Shown here piece after piece: positions 39,898 through 49,294 of a stretch of 51,921 bases of DNA. The stretch comes from Sphingomonas sp. (GTDB lineage Bacteria > Pseudomonadota > Alphaproteobacteria > Sphingomonadales > Sphingomonadaceae): contig NZ_JAIEPC010000103.1 of assembly GCF_019749955.1 (NCBI RefSeq), positions 1 to 51,921 of the forward strand, given 5' to 3'. Position 1 is the stretch's first letter. Each line of letters opens with the position of its first letter. A program made the translations under genes and the position numbers. Below the pieces are notes generated by a model, which saw nothing but the letters and a program-made list of their open reading frames with translations, had not been told where the DNA came from and searched no databases.

Positions 39898-41169
39898 ATG
39901 GCGAACAAAGTAGGATTGACGGACGCTAAGATCGCAGGACTGAAGGCGCCGACTGCGGGTCAAATTGAGCTCGCCGATGGTATCGTCCCCGGCCTTAGGC
40001 TCCGCATGGGTGCCAGTGGTATCAAGACGTACATTCTGCGCAAGCGGGTTCAGGGCAAATGGTTGAATGTGACCATCGGACGCCATGTTCCGAGTTTTAC
40101 ATTGGCCCATGCCCGCAAGAAGGCGCGCGATCTGCTTGTCGATGTCGAGCAGGGCAAGAGCATCGCCAGAAAAGCGGGCGCAAAAAGGAAAGGATCGAAA
40201 GGCGTCGGGACAGTCGCAGAGCTCTACGAGACGTACCTTGCTCAGCAGATCGAGGGCAAAAAGCGGAGCGCGAGGGAGTTCGATCGGGTCTTCCGAAAGT
40301 ATATTGAGCCCGAGATTGGAGACCGGCTCGCGGACTCCATTACCCGAAGTGACGTGAGCCGCTTCGTGGAGAAGATTGCGTTTGAGCGGGGCAAGGAAAC
40401 CCTGACGATGGCGCGCATCGTGTATCGCCATCTTTCGACCTTCTACACGTGGGCGCTCACTAGACTTGAGCACATGCCAGCCAACCCCTGCCGGGATGCG
40501 TGGCGCCCGAAGCGGAATGAACCTCGAGATCGTGTACTGAGCGACCGCGAGCTAGCGGCACTATGGCAGTCTGCCGTCGAGGATGGCTATCCATTCGGTC
40601 ATCTTGTGCAGATGCTTGTCCTTACGGCTCAGCGCCGGGGCGAGGTGCTCGATGCAGCGTGCGACGAGTTCGATTTCAAGGCGAAAGTCTGGACAGTTCC
40701 GGGCGACCGAGCGAAAAACGGCAAGGCGAATGTGGTGCCGCTATCCGCGCAGGCCCTGGCAGTCATCACCGAGATATTCATGGCGGCTGGCATCGACCCC
40801 GACGAGGCCCACAAGCAATCCCAGATCCTGTTGGCATCGAAGGTCACCAATACGAACAGCGTCAGCGGACTATCGAAGGCCTGGAAGCGGATCAGAGCAA
40901 GCGTGGACGAGAAGCTCGGTTATGAGGCCGGTCACTTCACAATGCATGATATTCGACGGACGGTGGCAACTGGTCTCCAGCGTCTTGGCATACCCTTGGT
41001 GGTTTCTGAGGCGGTCCTCAATCACCAGTCAGGATCAGCTATGGCTGGCGTCGCTGGGGTCTATCACCGTCACCAGTATACCAACGAGAAACGCGAGGCG
41101 TTGGCGTTGTGGGGTAAGGAGGTAATGCAGATCGCAGCCAAGTACCCAGCCGAGGCCAAAGGCGGCTAA
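39898..41169 (+). CDS. int: Tyrosine-type site-specific integrase
   Basis: A 423-aa integrase of the P4/DUF4102 type that inserts and excises the element at tRNA-Lys. It has an N-terminal arm-binding domain (LTDAKIAGLKAP, GLRLRMGASGIKTYI), a core-binding SAM-like domain (about 100-200), and a catalytic domain. The first Arg lies in LTAQRRGEVLDA, the HxxR in MHDIRRTVATGL, and the nucleophile Tyr in the closing HRHQY or VYH segment. It is intact and close to full family length, and lies directly inside the tRNA remnant, so the element may still be mobile. The start is the ATG after the palindrome; no strong ribosome site is visible. Confidence 0.95.
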   Translation: MANKVGLTDAKIAGLKAPTAGQIELADGIVPGLRLRMGASGIKTYILRKRVQGKWLNVTIGRHVPSFTLAHARKKARDLLVDVEQGKSIARKAGAKRKGSKGVGTVAELYETYLAQQIEGKKRSAREFDRVFRKYIEPEIGDRLADSITRSDVSRFVEKIAFERGKETLTMARIVYRHLSTFYTWALTRLEHMPANPCRDAWRPKRNEPRDRVLSDRELAALWQSAVEDGYPFGHLVQMLVLTAQRRGEVLDAACDEFDFKAKVWTVPGDRAKNGKANVVPLSAQALAVITEIFMAAGIDPDEAHKQSQILLASKVTNTNSVSGLSKAWKRIRASVDEKLGYEAGHFTMHDIRRTVATGLQRLGIPLVVSEAVLNHQSGSAMAGVAGVYHRHQYTNEKREALALWGKEVMQIAAKYPAEAKGG

Positions 41170-41256
41170 TCTCAAAGGGGATCTCACCCGCTACAAAACC
41201 AGCCCGCCCGAAACCGCAGGACGATGGACCCTGCTCCGGCCATTTCGAGCCGATCT

Positions 41257-41913
41257 CTAGAAGCGCCAATGGCGAAGGACGTCGCGGACATATCCGGGCG
41301 TCTCGCCATTGCGGGGAATGCCGCCTGCGCGTTCTACCGCCCCTGGACCGGCATTGTAGGCAGCCACTGCGAGGTGAACCACGCCGAACTTGTCGAGCAT
41401 CTGCCGCAGATACCGCGCAGCGCCGAAGATGTTAGCCATAGGATCGAAGCGATTGAAGACCCCGAGTTCTTTTGCCGTTGCGGGCATCAGCTGCCCAAGC
41501 CCCGCAGCGCCCGCCGGACTGACGGCCAAAGGGTTGTAGCGTGATTCCGTCCAAACGAGTGCATCGAGCAGGCCGGCAGGCAGTGAATACTTCGCTTCCG
41601 CCGCATAGATGTGGGGCAGGTAGCTTGCTCGCCTGAAGCCGGATGGGCCAGGTTGGGCCTTTGGCTCGTATCTGTAGGGCAGGTTGACCCGACCATTTTG
41701 CGGCACAGTCATAACAGGTGCCGGGTCGTCTTGGGCAGATCGCCAGAGCCCATGTTCGACCAGCTGGAAGCCGTTCGATGTTTCAGCGATCCGAAACCCT
41801 TCGGAGTGGTTGGCGGGCACTTCGATTGTGGCTGGCGCGGGCAAATCCTGGGCTCTGGCGGGGATAGCAGAGGTGATCGCGATGCCTGCGATCAAGATAG
41901 CTTTCATTGTCAT
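41257..41913 (-). CDS. Lytic transglycosylase (SLT, VirB1-like)
   Basis: A 218-aa exported muramidase. It has a signal peptide ([21 protein letters not shown]) and an SLT domain with the catalytic Glu in [11 protein letters not shown], then [14 protein letters not shown] and [13 protein letters not shown]. The start at 41913 has AAGGATCGAG upstream; a longer open frame upstream is not supported. It locally opens peptidoglycan, and on integrative elements usually serves assembly of the conjugation machine. No other transfer genes are inside the window. Confidence 0.9.
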   Translation of the reverse strand: MTMKAILIAGIAITSAIPARAQDLPAPATIEVPANHSEGFRIAETSNGFQLVEHGLWRSAQDDPAPVMTVPQNGRVNLPYRYEPKAQPGPSGFRRASYLPHIYAAEAKYSLPAGLLDALVWTESRYNPLAVSPAGAAGLGQLMPATAKELGVFNRFDPMANIFGAARYLRQMLDKFGVVHLAVAAYNAGPGAVERAGGIPRNGETPGYVRDVLRHWRF

Positions 41914-42037
41914 TTCTCGATCCTTGTATAGCCGAATCGAGTGAGAACATATAAAGAACATGTGACGTAGGAAAATGGTTTGGCGCTGGTGCAGAGCGGA
42001 GGCTGCACGGGGCGGGCACTGCAACCGGAGTAGGACG

Positions 42038-42967
42038 ATGCCCCCGTTAAACAATGCTCATCAACTCGAACGCCGCGCCCGCACCATCGTCGAGAGCCTT
42101 CAGGGTACATGGCGTAGGGGCAAAGGCATGTGCTGCTGCCCCGCTCACGACGATCGTACTCCATCGCTGAGTGTGACCCTGGGGCGCAAAGCCATCCTGT
42201 TTCATTGCTTCGCGGGATGTCCGAATGAGGATGTCATTGCGGCACTGGATCGCCAGGGCGTTCGCAGCCGCGACCTTTTCAACGGCGCAGACGCCAGGAG
42301 CATCGAGCGGCAAAGTCATGGCGATTTCAGCCCCAATGCACGGCGCTTGTGGCAATCGGCTACGGCGATCTCCGACAGCCCTGTCGCACGATACCTTGCG
42401 CAGCGCGGTCTTCTGCCCGCAGCCGATCAACTCCGTTACCTGGCGCGCACGCCGCTCGGGCCGCGCGGCACCGCCCAATTTCTCCCCGCGATGCTGGCCG
42501 CAGTCACAACCGACATTGGCATCATCGCAGTACACAGGACTTTTCTCGACATCGGAAGCAGCAAGTTGGCAGGCTTTGAGCGGCCCAAGCGTGCACTAGG
42601 CAGCCTCGGCTGCGGTGCCGTCAGGCTTGCGCCTGCAAAGCAGGGGCGTCTGGGCCTTGCCGAAGGTATCGAGAGCGCCCTGTCAGCAATGCAGCTTTTC
42701 GGGATCCCATGCTGGGCAACACTCGGGAACGAGCGCTTCGGCCTTGTTGCGATCCCGGAAAGCGTGCGTGAGCTCTATCTGTTCATCGACAATGACGCCG
42801 GGGGCGCTCTCGCAGAGGAGCGAGCGCTGAGGGCATATGCTGCGCCTAATCGTGTCATCCACTCACGAGCACCAGCCTCGCCCGGTTTTGATTGGAACGA
42901 TGAGTTGAAGTCCCGGCTTGCCGGTAAATCTGATCCGTTGGGCAGAGGGGAGGGGGCCTTTGGCTGA
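42038..42967 (+). CDS. Toprim-domain primase-like protein with CHC2-type zinc finger
   Basis: A 309-aa protein. The N-terminus holds a zinc-finger-like block ([15 protein letters not shown] then [12 protein letters not shown]), as in DnaG-type primases. The C-terminal Toprim domain has [11 protein letters not shown] (metal Glu) and [10 protein letters not shown] (DxD). Such proteins are standard on plasmids and integrative elements of alphaproteobacteria and probably prime element replication. The ATG at 42038 follows GGAGTAGGA. It is 40 bp ahead of the giant helicase gene and divergent from the transglycosylase. Confidence 0.88.
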   Translation: MPPLNNAHQLERRARTIVESLQGTWRRGKGMCCCPAHDDRTPSLSVTLGRKAILFHCFAGCPNEDVIAALDRQGVRSRDLFNGADARSIERQSHGDFSPNARRLWQSATAISDSPVARYLAQRGLLPAADQLRYLARTPLGPRGTAQFLPAMLAAVTTDIGIIAVHRTFLDIGSSKLAGFERPKRALGSLGCGAVRLAPAKQGRLGLAEGIESALSAMQLFGIPCWATLGNERFGLVAIPESVRELYLFIDNDAGGALAEERALRAYAAPNRVIHSRAPASPGFDWNDELKSRLAGKSDPLGRGEGAFG

Positions 42968-43007
42968 TTGAGGCCTGCCAGCCGCAGGACCTCGTCAGGA
43001 GGTTCCC

Positions 43008-46000
43008 ATGTTCAATTCGTCTCTTGCCTTTGCCTTCGATGAACCATCACCGCCCGTTGTTGCGATGGCGGCCCAGACCATGGCTTCGGAGTTGGCGGCA
43101 GGCCGCACGCTCTCACGCAGCGACATCAGTCGCATCATGACTGCGCACTTTGGAGGGAGCGATGCTCTCGGGCGATGGTCAGTTCGCGATGCTCACGCCG
43201 CGATCGAACTTGCGCAAGTTCAATACCTGCAAGCATCGGATCCGATCCGACTCTCGGCCCGGATCGAGGAAGCAGACCGGTTCTTCTGTTCCCTCGAGGC
43301 CCGAATTTCGACCCAGACCAATCGCAGTGAAGAGCAGATCGAATGGCAGCAGTTTGCAACGCCACCCCGCCTTGCCTGGCTTGCTGCCCGGGCTTGCGCG
43401 CTCGTCGCAGACGAGCTCGTGCTAGAACCGTCGGCCGGAACAGGGATGCTCGCGATCTGGGCCTCCAAGGCGGGCACACGCCTTGCCTTGAACGAAATCT
43501 CGCCGCTGCGCCGCGACTGCCTGAGCGCTCTGTTTCCGGCTGCCCGCGTGACCGGGCATGATGCCGAGCTCATCGACGAATTGCTCGATCCGGCCATCGC
43601 ACCGAGCGTCGTGCTGATGAACCCGCCATATTCTCATGGGATCGAGCGGGGCCACGATGGTCGCACCGGGGGGAGGCATCTGCGCTCGGCCTGGAACAGG
43701 CTTGCCCCGGGCGGGCGGCTGGTTGCGATCATGCCTGAATGGTTTGAATGCACCAAGTTTCTGGTGGGGCTGAAGGGGCCAGTGGCTCTGCGGCTCAATG
43801 CCGCGGTCGAACGCGCTTTCATCAAGAGCGGCACCGGGATCACCACGCGGCTGCTGGTTCTCGATAAGGTGGAAGGCGCCAATGAGCCTGTCGCTATTCG
43901 CACGAACGACTTCCCCCAGCTGGTCGATCTAATCAATGCCTTGCCTGCTCTCGACAGCAGACAGGTAGCCTCTGAACAATCAAACCTCCCGGCTCGTGCG
44001 CCGTTCCGTTTGGTAGCCGGCCCGCGCAGACTGCTTCCGGCCCCGGCGAGGATCACGCCTGCAGCGTCGATGGCCATCGGCGCGCTGACCTACGAGGCGC
44101 TTGAAATCCCTGCGCCGCTTGGGATCCAAGTCGGCCACTATCTGCCCTATCGACCGAGCAGGATCGTGATCCATGGCGCGGCCGAGCATCCGACGGCGCT
44201 GGTTGAGTCCGTTGCCATGGGTTCGATCTCGGCACCCAAGCCAGAGGCGGTGCCGCAGCTTCCGGATGGACTGGTTCCCAAGGGGCTTCTGTCTGCTGCT
44301 CAGGCGGAGACCCTGATCTATGCCGCGAGTGCGCATGCGCGCGACCTTCCTGGCCGATTCGAACCGGAGGACAAGGGCTGTTCGCTCAAGGCGTCCGCGG
44401 AAGGTCACGTCTACCGGCAAGGCTATTTCCTCGGGGATGGCACCGGCGCTGGTAAGGGCCGCCAGGTCGCGAGCGTCATTCTCGATCGCTGGGTGCGCGG
44501 CGAACGCCGCCATATCTGGATTTCGAAGAACGAGGCGCTGCTCGAAGACGCGCGACGCGACTGGGCCGCCCTTGGCGGTCTCCCGATCGACATCCAGCCG
44601 CTGTCGTCCTGGAAACTGGGCACCCCCATTGCCATGCGCGACGGGATCCTCTTCGTGACCTATCCGACGCTCCGCTCGGGCCGCAACGACGCAACGCGGC
44701 TTGATCAGATCCTCGCCTGGGCAGGTGAAGATTTCGCCGGCGTGATCGTGTTCGACGAAGCGCACGCCATGGCCAACGCCGCCGGCGGGGAAGGATCGCG
44801 GGGCAAGGTCAAAGGATCGGAGCAAGGCATTGCCGGGGTGCGTCTGCAGAATCTCCTGCCCCGGGCAAGGGTGCTCTACGCCTCGGCCACCGGAGCGTCC
44901 GACGTGAACAACTTCGCCTATGCGACGCGCCTCGGGCTCTGGGGTCCGGAGACCGCGTTTGCGAATCGCGAGGCATTCGTTGCCGATATTCGCGATGGCG
45001 GAATTGCAGCAATGGAACTGGTCGCGCGGGATCTCAAATCACTCGGCATCTACACGGCCCGGGCCCTTTCATTCGCCGGTGTCGAATATGAGATCCTCGA
45101 GCATTGCCTGACAGAGAATCAGATCGCGGTATACGATTCCTATGCTGATGCCTGGGCGATCATTCACGCCAACCTGCGCGAAGCGCTGGAAGCCACACGG
45201 ATCGTCGACAGCGAGACTGGCGGGACGCTCAACTCCGGTGCCAAGTCCGCAGCGCTGTCGATCTTCGAGGGAACCAAGCAGCGCTTCTTCGCGCAGCTGC
45301 TTCTGTCTATGAAGCTCCCAAGCCTGCTGCCCGCTATCGATACGGCGATTGCCGAAGGGCAGGCCGTGGTCGTGCAACTGGTCTCGACGGCAGAAGCCAT
45401 GCTCGACCGCCGACTTGCGGACCTATCGAACGAGGAACGCGAAACTCTGGAGATCGACCTGTCCCCGCGGGAATATGTCATCGACTATCTCGCCAAGAGC
45501 TTTCCTGTCCGCCTGATGGCGGTGTTCACGGACGAAAACGGCAATCCTCGCTCAGAGCCCATGAGTGACGAGCAAGGCGCACCGGTGCTCTGCCGCTCTG
45601 CGCTTGCCGCGCGCGACCGGATGATCGAACAGCTCTGCGCCTTGCCGCCGATTGCCACCGCGCTGGATGCCATCATCGAACGCTTCGGCGTCGAACAGGT
45701 AGCGGAAGTCACCGGTCGTACACGCCGGCTCATCGTCGGCCGCGACGGTCGTCAGAAGCTCCAATCGCGGTCGCCGCGCGCCAACGTGTCTGAGACCCAG
45801 GCGTTCATGGACGGCGCCAAGCGTATCCTGGTCTTCTCCGATGCCGGTGGAACCGGGCGCAGCTACCACGCTGATCTTACCGCGAGGAACCAGGCCCGCC
45901 GTGTCCACTTCCTCCTCGAGCCGGGCTGGCGGGCGGACGCCGCAATCCAGGGGCTTGGCCGGACCAATCGCACCAACCAGGCATCAGCCCCGCTGTTCAG

Positions 46001-47252
46001 GCCGGTGACCACCGACGTGCGCGGCGAGCGCCGGTTCATCTCGACTATCGCGCGGCGACTGGACAGTCTTGGCGCTCTGACGCGCGGGCAGCGCCAGACC
46101 GGCGGACAGAACCTGTTTGATCCTGCCGACAATCTCGAAAGCATCTACGCCAAGGAAGCGCTCCATCGCTGGTTCGGGTTGTTGTTCACCGGCAAGCTTG
46201 AAGCGGTCAGCCTTGGACGATTTCAGGAGCTGACAGGCCTGCGGATTGAAGCGCCTGACGGGTCGATGGTCGATGACCTACCGTCGATCCAGCGGTGGCT
46301 CAATCGCATCCTGGCGCTTCCTATCGCCCTGCAGAACGCGATATTTGACGAGTTCATGGGACTGGCCGAAGCGCGCATCGATGCTGCGCGGCAGGCTGGC
46401 ACACTCGATCTCGGCCTCGAAACCATCGCAGTCGAGGAGTTCACGATCCTGTCGGACACGTTGCTGCGCACGGATCCGGCATCGGGCGCGACCACCCATC
46501 TGCTGGAATTGGAAATTGCCAGAGCCCTGAAGCCGCTCACGCTCAAGCGGCTCGAGGAGCTTCACGGCATCGCTGGGCAGCGGCAGCGGCTTGTGTGGAA
46601 TGCCCGTTCAGGACGGGTCGCATTGCTGGTGCCCGCTCGCAGCATTCTTGCCGATGACGGCACACGCGTGACCCGCTTCGAATTACTGCGCCCGCTCAAG
46701 CGCAGTCACATCACCGAGGATCAGTTGGCGGAGAGCAGCTGGGAGGATATTGCCATCGACGTCTTCCGCAATGCCTGGTCAACCGAGGTCGCGGAGGCGC
46801 AAACCAGCCACAAGCGCGAGCACCTCTATCTTGCGACGGGCCTCCTCTTGCCGGTCTGGGACAAGCTTCCTTCGGATTTCGTGAGGGTTAGCCGCATCTC
46901 GGCGGCGGATGGTCGTTCGCTCCTCGGCCGGGAGGTTCCTGTCCATTCTGTTCCGGAACTGTGCCGGGCGCTGGGTCTGGAACGCGAGCAAACGCTCTCC
47001 GCCGATGACATCATCCAGACCGTCCTGGCAAATGGCCGGGCCATGGAATTGGCCAGCCGCGAAAAGCTCATGGTCAAATGCAGCCTGGTCAATGGCTCAC
47101 AGCGACTTGAACTCACCGGATGGAGTGTTGCTCGGCTCGACTGGTACAAGGCGCAAGGCTGCTTTACCGAGATAATCCGCTACCAGACACGGCTGTTCGT
47201 GCCGATCGAAGGCGCAGCGAGCGTGATTGCCAGACTGGCATCATCGGCATAG
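43008..47252 (+). CDS. Giant methyltransferase-helicase of the strawberry-notch (SNO) type
   Basis: A 1414-aa protein. Residues about 130-290 are an N6-adenine methyltransferase-like domain with LEPSAGTGMLA and the catalytic NPPY (205-208). Residues about 400-780 are a superfamily-2 helicase core with Walker A GDGTGAGKGRQ near 476, DEAH near 579 and the SATGASD motif III. Residues about 900-1050 contain GRTNRTNQASAPLFRPV (motif VI) and the SNO C-terminal domain. Such proteins are common on alphaproteobacterial plasmids and integrative elements next to Toprim genes. It may remodel and mark element DNA to resist host nucleases; this role is inferred. No frameshifts are seen. Confidence 0.88.
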   Translation: MFNSSLAFAFDEPSPPVVAMAAQTMASELAAGRTLSRSDISRIMTAHFGGSDALGRWSVRDAHAAIELAQVQYLQASDPIRLSARIEEADRFFCSLEARISTQTNRSEEQIEWQQFATPPRLAWLAARACALVADELVLEPSAGTGMLAIWASKAGTRLALNEISPLRRDCLSALFPAARVTGHDAELIDELLDPAIAPSVVLMNPPYSHGIERGHDGRTGGRHLRSAWNRLAPGGRLVAIMPEWFECTKFLVGLKGPVALRLNAAVERAFIKSGTGITTRLLVLDKVEGANEPVAIRTNDFPQLVDLINALPALDSRQVASEQSNLPARAPFRLVAGPRRLLPAPARITPAASMAIGALTYEALEIPAPLGIQVGHYLPYRPSRIVIHGAAEHPTALVESVAMGSISAPKPEAVPQLPDGLVPKGLLSAAQAETLIYAASAHARDLPGRFEPEDKGCSLKASAEGHVYRQGYFLGDGTGAGKGRQVASVILDRWVRGERRHIWISKNEALLEDARRDWAALGGLPIDIQPLSSWKLGTPIAMRDGILFVTYPTLRSGRNDATRLDQILAWAGEDFAGVIVFDEAHAMANAAGGEGSRGKVKGSEQGIAGVRLQNLLPRARVLYASATGASDVNNFAYATRLGLWGPETAFANREAFVADIRDGGIAAMELVARDLKSLGIYTARALSFAGVEYEILEHCLTENQIAVYDSYADAWAIIHANLREALEATRIVDSETGGTLNSGAKSAALSIFEGTKQRFFAQLLLSMKLPSLLPAIDTAIAEGQAVVVQLVSTAEAMLDRRLADLSNEERETLEIDLSPREYVIDYLAKSFPVRLMAVFTDENGNPRSEPMSDEQGAPVLCRSALAARDRMIEQLCALPPIATALDAIIERFGVEQVAEVTGRTRRLIVGRDGRQKLQSRSPRANVSETQAFMDGAKRILVFSDAGGTGRSYHADLTARNQARRVHFLLEPGWRADAAIQGLGRTNRTNQASAPLFRPVTTDVRGERRFISTIARRLDSLGALTRGQRQTGGQNLFDPADNLESIYAKEALHRWFGLLFTGKLEAVSLGRFQELTGLRIEAPDGSMVDDLPSIQRWLNRILALPIALQNAIFDEFMGLAEARIDAARQAGTLDLGLETIAVEEFTILSDTLLRTDPASGATTHLLELEIARALKPLTLKRLEELHGIAGQRQRLVWNARSGRVALLVPARSILADDGTRVTRFELLRPLKRSHITEDQLAESSWEDIAIDVFRNAWSTEVAEAQTSHKREHLYLATGLLLPVWDKLPSDFVRVSRISAADGRSLLGREVPVHSVPELCRALGLEREQTLSADDIIQTVLANGRAMELASREKLMVKCSLVNGSQRLELTGWSVARLDWYKAQGCFTEIIRYQTRLFVPIEGAASVIARLASSA

Positions 47253-47292
47253 TTCCTTGCCAAATGGCATTATTCAGAATATATCATGCCAT
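47228..47292. promoter_or_regulatory. Operator and promoter region of the toxin-antitoxin pair
   Basis: Five TGGCA/TGCCA half-sites occur in 64 bp: TGCCA at 47228, TGGCA at 47236, TGCCA at 47258, TGGCA at 47265 and TGCCA at 47287. The outermost pair nearest the antitoxin forms ATGGCAT...ATGCCAT (47264-47292). TTGCCA (47257) and TATATC fit loosely as -35 and -10 elements. The first two half-sites lie in the end of the helicase gene. This fits cooperative autorepression by the Xre antitoxin. Confidence 0.6.
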
Positions 47293-47305
47293 ATGGAGAA
47301 CTGCC

Positions 47306-47719
47306 ATGCTTGCTCTGCAACCCGTTGATACTGCCGTTACCGCCTTCCGGCCCGATCCGATTACTCAGGACGAGGCAGCTGCCATGTTCCGGGCAGTCCT
47401 CAATCTGTTCGGCAAATGGGAACTGACCGACGAGCAGGCGGCAACCCTGCTCGACATGCCGGTTCGATCTTATCGGCGCTGGAAGGCGGAAGGGCCGGGA
47501 CGCGTCTCGCGCGATGGGCGTGCTCGTCTCTCCAACCTCATGGGGATTCACAAGGCGCTCCGGATCATCTTCTCGGAGGCGACCCGTGGTTATGCCTGGA
47601 TCAGGGCGACCAACGATGCATTCGGTGGAGTGAGTGGCCTTGACGTGATGCTCGGAGGCGAGCTCACCGACATCATGCGGGTGCGTCGCTACCTCGACGC
47701 CGAACGTGGTGGATGGTGA
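47306..47719 (+). CDS. Xre/MbcA/ParS-family antitoxin
   Basis: A 137-aa protein. The N-terminal half is an Xre-like helix-turn-helix (LTDEQAATLLDMPVRSYRRW). The C-terminal half is the toxin-binding domain typical of the family (RLSNLMGIHKALRIIFSE, then AFGGVSGLDVML and a closing MRVRRYLDAERGGW). The C-terminal tail usually plugs the RES toxin's active site. The ATG at 47306 has GGAG upstream; an open frame from 47120 is rejected. It overlaps the toxin gene by 7 bases. Confidence 0.9.
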   Translation: MLALQPVDTAVTAFRPDPITQDEAAAMFRAVLNLFGKWELTDEQAATLLDMPVRSYRRWKAEGPGRVSRDGRARLSNLMGIHKALRIIFSEATRGYAWIRATNDAFGGVSGLDVMLGGELTDIMRVRRYLDAERGGW

Positions 47720-48450
47720 GCGGAACGGCTGATATCCCCGTTTCTCGAGTTGAGTGGAAGGGCGCTGTTCGGATCATCCGCAGTGCCTTTCCGCCCATCG
47801 ACCTGTTCGAGGACATCGCTGATCCAGCCGACTGGCCGCTTTTGATCTCAGCAGAGCAGAAGACCAATCCTCGCATCATGGCGACGATTGGCAATCTTGA
47901 CCTCGTTCCAGTCGACCGACGCGTCGGCGGGAACGGCGCTTCCTACCTCATGGCGCCATTCACACATGCCAGCACCGACCGGCCAAGTCGCTTTACCGAT
48001 GGCAGCTACGGAGTGCTCTATGTTGGCGACCGGTTTGAAACCGCGTTGTTCGAGACGATCCACCACCATGCCCGCTTCATGGCGCGGACAAAGGAAGGGG
48101 CTGGATGGACCTCGCAGTTCCGGGAAATCGTCATGGCAGTCGATGCAGACTTGCATGATCTCCGAACTCGGGCGGGGGAGCCGGTTCCGGCGCTCGACCC
48201 CGACAGCTACGCGGCATCCCAAGCAGTCTCGCGGCACCTCATGGGCGCGGGATCGAACGGGATTGCCTACCCGAGCATCCGGCATCCCGGTGGGGAATGC
48301 GTCGCGCTCTTCTACCCGGACTGCGCGTCGAACCCCCTACAGGGGCGGCACCTCGACTATCACTGGGATGGTGCGCGCGTTGATCTGGTTCGTGATGCCG
48401 GATCGGGCGCTGTCTTCCGGATTGTCGATTTGCCGCCCGATCCCGTCTGA
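47713..48450 (+). CDS. RES-domain toxin (NAD+-consuming)
   Basis: A 245-aa toxin of the RES family, which degrades NAD+ when freed from its antitoxin. Conserved elements are RSAFPPIDLF, SRFTDGSYGVLYVGDRFETA (the Arg/Tyr region), LFETIHHHARF and SNGIAYPSIRHPGGECVALF with the Ser. The Arg, Tyr and Ser of the family all appear to be present. It starts inside the last codons of the antitoxin, so the two are co-translated. Its presence would stabilise the element in its host. Confidence 0.9.
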   Translation: MVSGTADIPVSRVEWKGAVRIIRSAFPPIDLFEDIADPADWPLLISAEQKTNPRIMATIGNLDLVPVDRRVGGNGASYLMAPFTHASTDRPSRFTDGSYGVLYVGDRFETALFETIHHHARFMARTKEGAGWTSQFREIVMAVDADLHDLRTRAGEPVPALDPDSYAASQAVSRHLMGAGSNGIAYPSIRHPGGECVALFYPDCASNPLQGRHLDYHWDGARVDLVRDAGSGAVFRIVDLPPDPV

Positions 48451-48515
48451 CCGCATGAGTTGGGCCTCCGACCGAGTGCTGAAGGATCTCTGAGCACAGT
48501 GTCCGGCCAGCAGAC

Positions 48516-49028
48516 TCAAATCTGCGAACTAGCCTTCACGAGTTCGTGGAGGACCTTGTCCGGCGAAATCGGCCCCTTGTATAACGGGCTACATGGGGTC
48601 TCCGCGAGCTTAGCCGAAATCGCCAAGAGGTCATCATCGTCGCCCTTTTGATAAGCATAGGCGGCGAGCCAGAACTCAGCTTGGCGAACGAACTCATTGA
48701 GAATTCCGACGACGCTCCGGTTCGCTGTCTTGGCATACTGGACCTTGTCCATCCGCCAGACTTCCTGGGCAATGAATTCGCTTGGGGCGCCGTGCTCTTT
48801 CAGGACCAGCGCCAGCTGCGCAGGGAAGCGTCGAGCAAGCGTCGCCGCTGGTGCTAGCGGCATAAGCACGGGAAGCAGCGTGCGTTCGGAAGCCAGCAAA
48901 GCTACTTGCGGCTTCCAGAATAAGGCCGTGGCATACCAGCTGCCGAGCGCGGTGTCGCTTTGCCCAGCCGCAACGATTTCCGGTTTGATCCGATCGAGCA
49001 GCTTCTTGGTGCAGTGGAGGTGGAACAT
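48516..49028 (-). CDS. DUF6933-like protein of unknown function
   Basis: A 170-aa soluble protein starting MFHLHCTKKLLDRIKP. The N-terminus (HLHCTKKLLDRI, ALGSWYATALFWKPQ, SERTLLPVLMPLAPA) resembles the DUF6933 family as I recall it. No catalytic motif is visible. It is alone on the minus strand among plus-strand genes of the element. The 266-bp gap to its right (49029-49294) has only a startless coding scrap. Confidence 0.6.
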   Translation of the reverse strand: MFHLHCTKKLLDRIKPEIVAAGQSDTALGSWYATALFWKPQVALLASERTLLPVLMPLAPAATLARRFPAQLALVLKEHGAPSEFIAQEVWRMDKVQYAKTANRSVVGILNEFVRQAEFWLAAYAYQKGDDDDLLAISAKLAETPCSPLYKGPISPDKVLHELVKASSQI

Positions 49029-49294
49029 CGCGTCGAGGGGATAATGTTATGTGTTCAGCGCGTCCATAGACACCACCGCCTTGTCGCTGGAACGGAAATG
49101 ACCCGACCAATGCCGGTCTATGAGATCGGCCAGCGCAATCGTCTGCTCCAGACAGTAGCAGTCATTGGGTTAGGTCAGGCACGTCCGACAGCACGTGCCG
49201 GTATTTCAGATATTCACGGGGTAGATTCTACTTTCCAAAAGCTGCCATCTGTTCATCTGTGAGAAGCGCTTAATGGCGGATAATAGGAGAGACC

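Noticed and set aside
47120..47305. Longer start for the Xre antitoxin inside the helicase gene
   Set aside because: The upstream part of the frame is the shadow of the helicase C-terminus. The ATG at 47306 follows the operator and has its own GGAG site.
49047..49170. A minus-strand coding scrap ending VVSMDALNT with a TAA stop codon
   Set aside because: About 40 codons, no start codon and no recognised family. It may be the tail of a lost gene upstream of the DUF6933-like gene, but cannot be supported as a gene.
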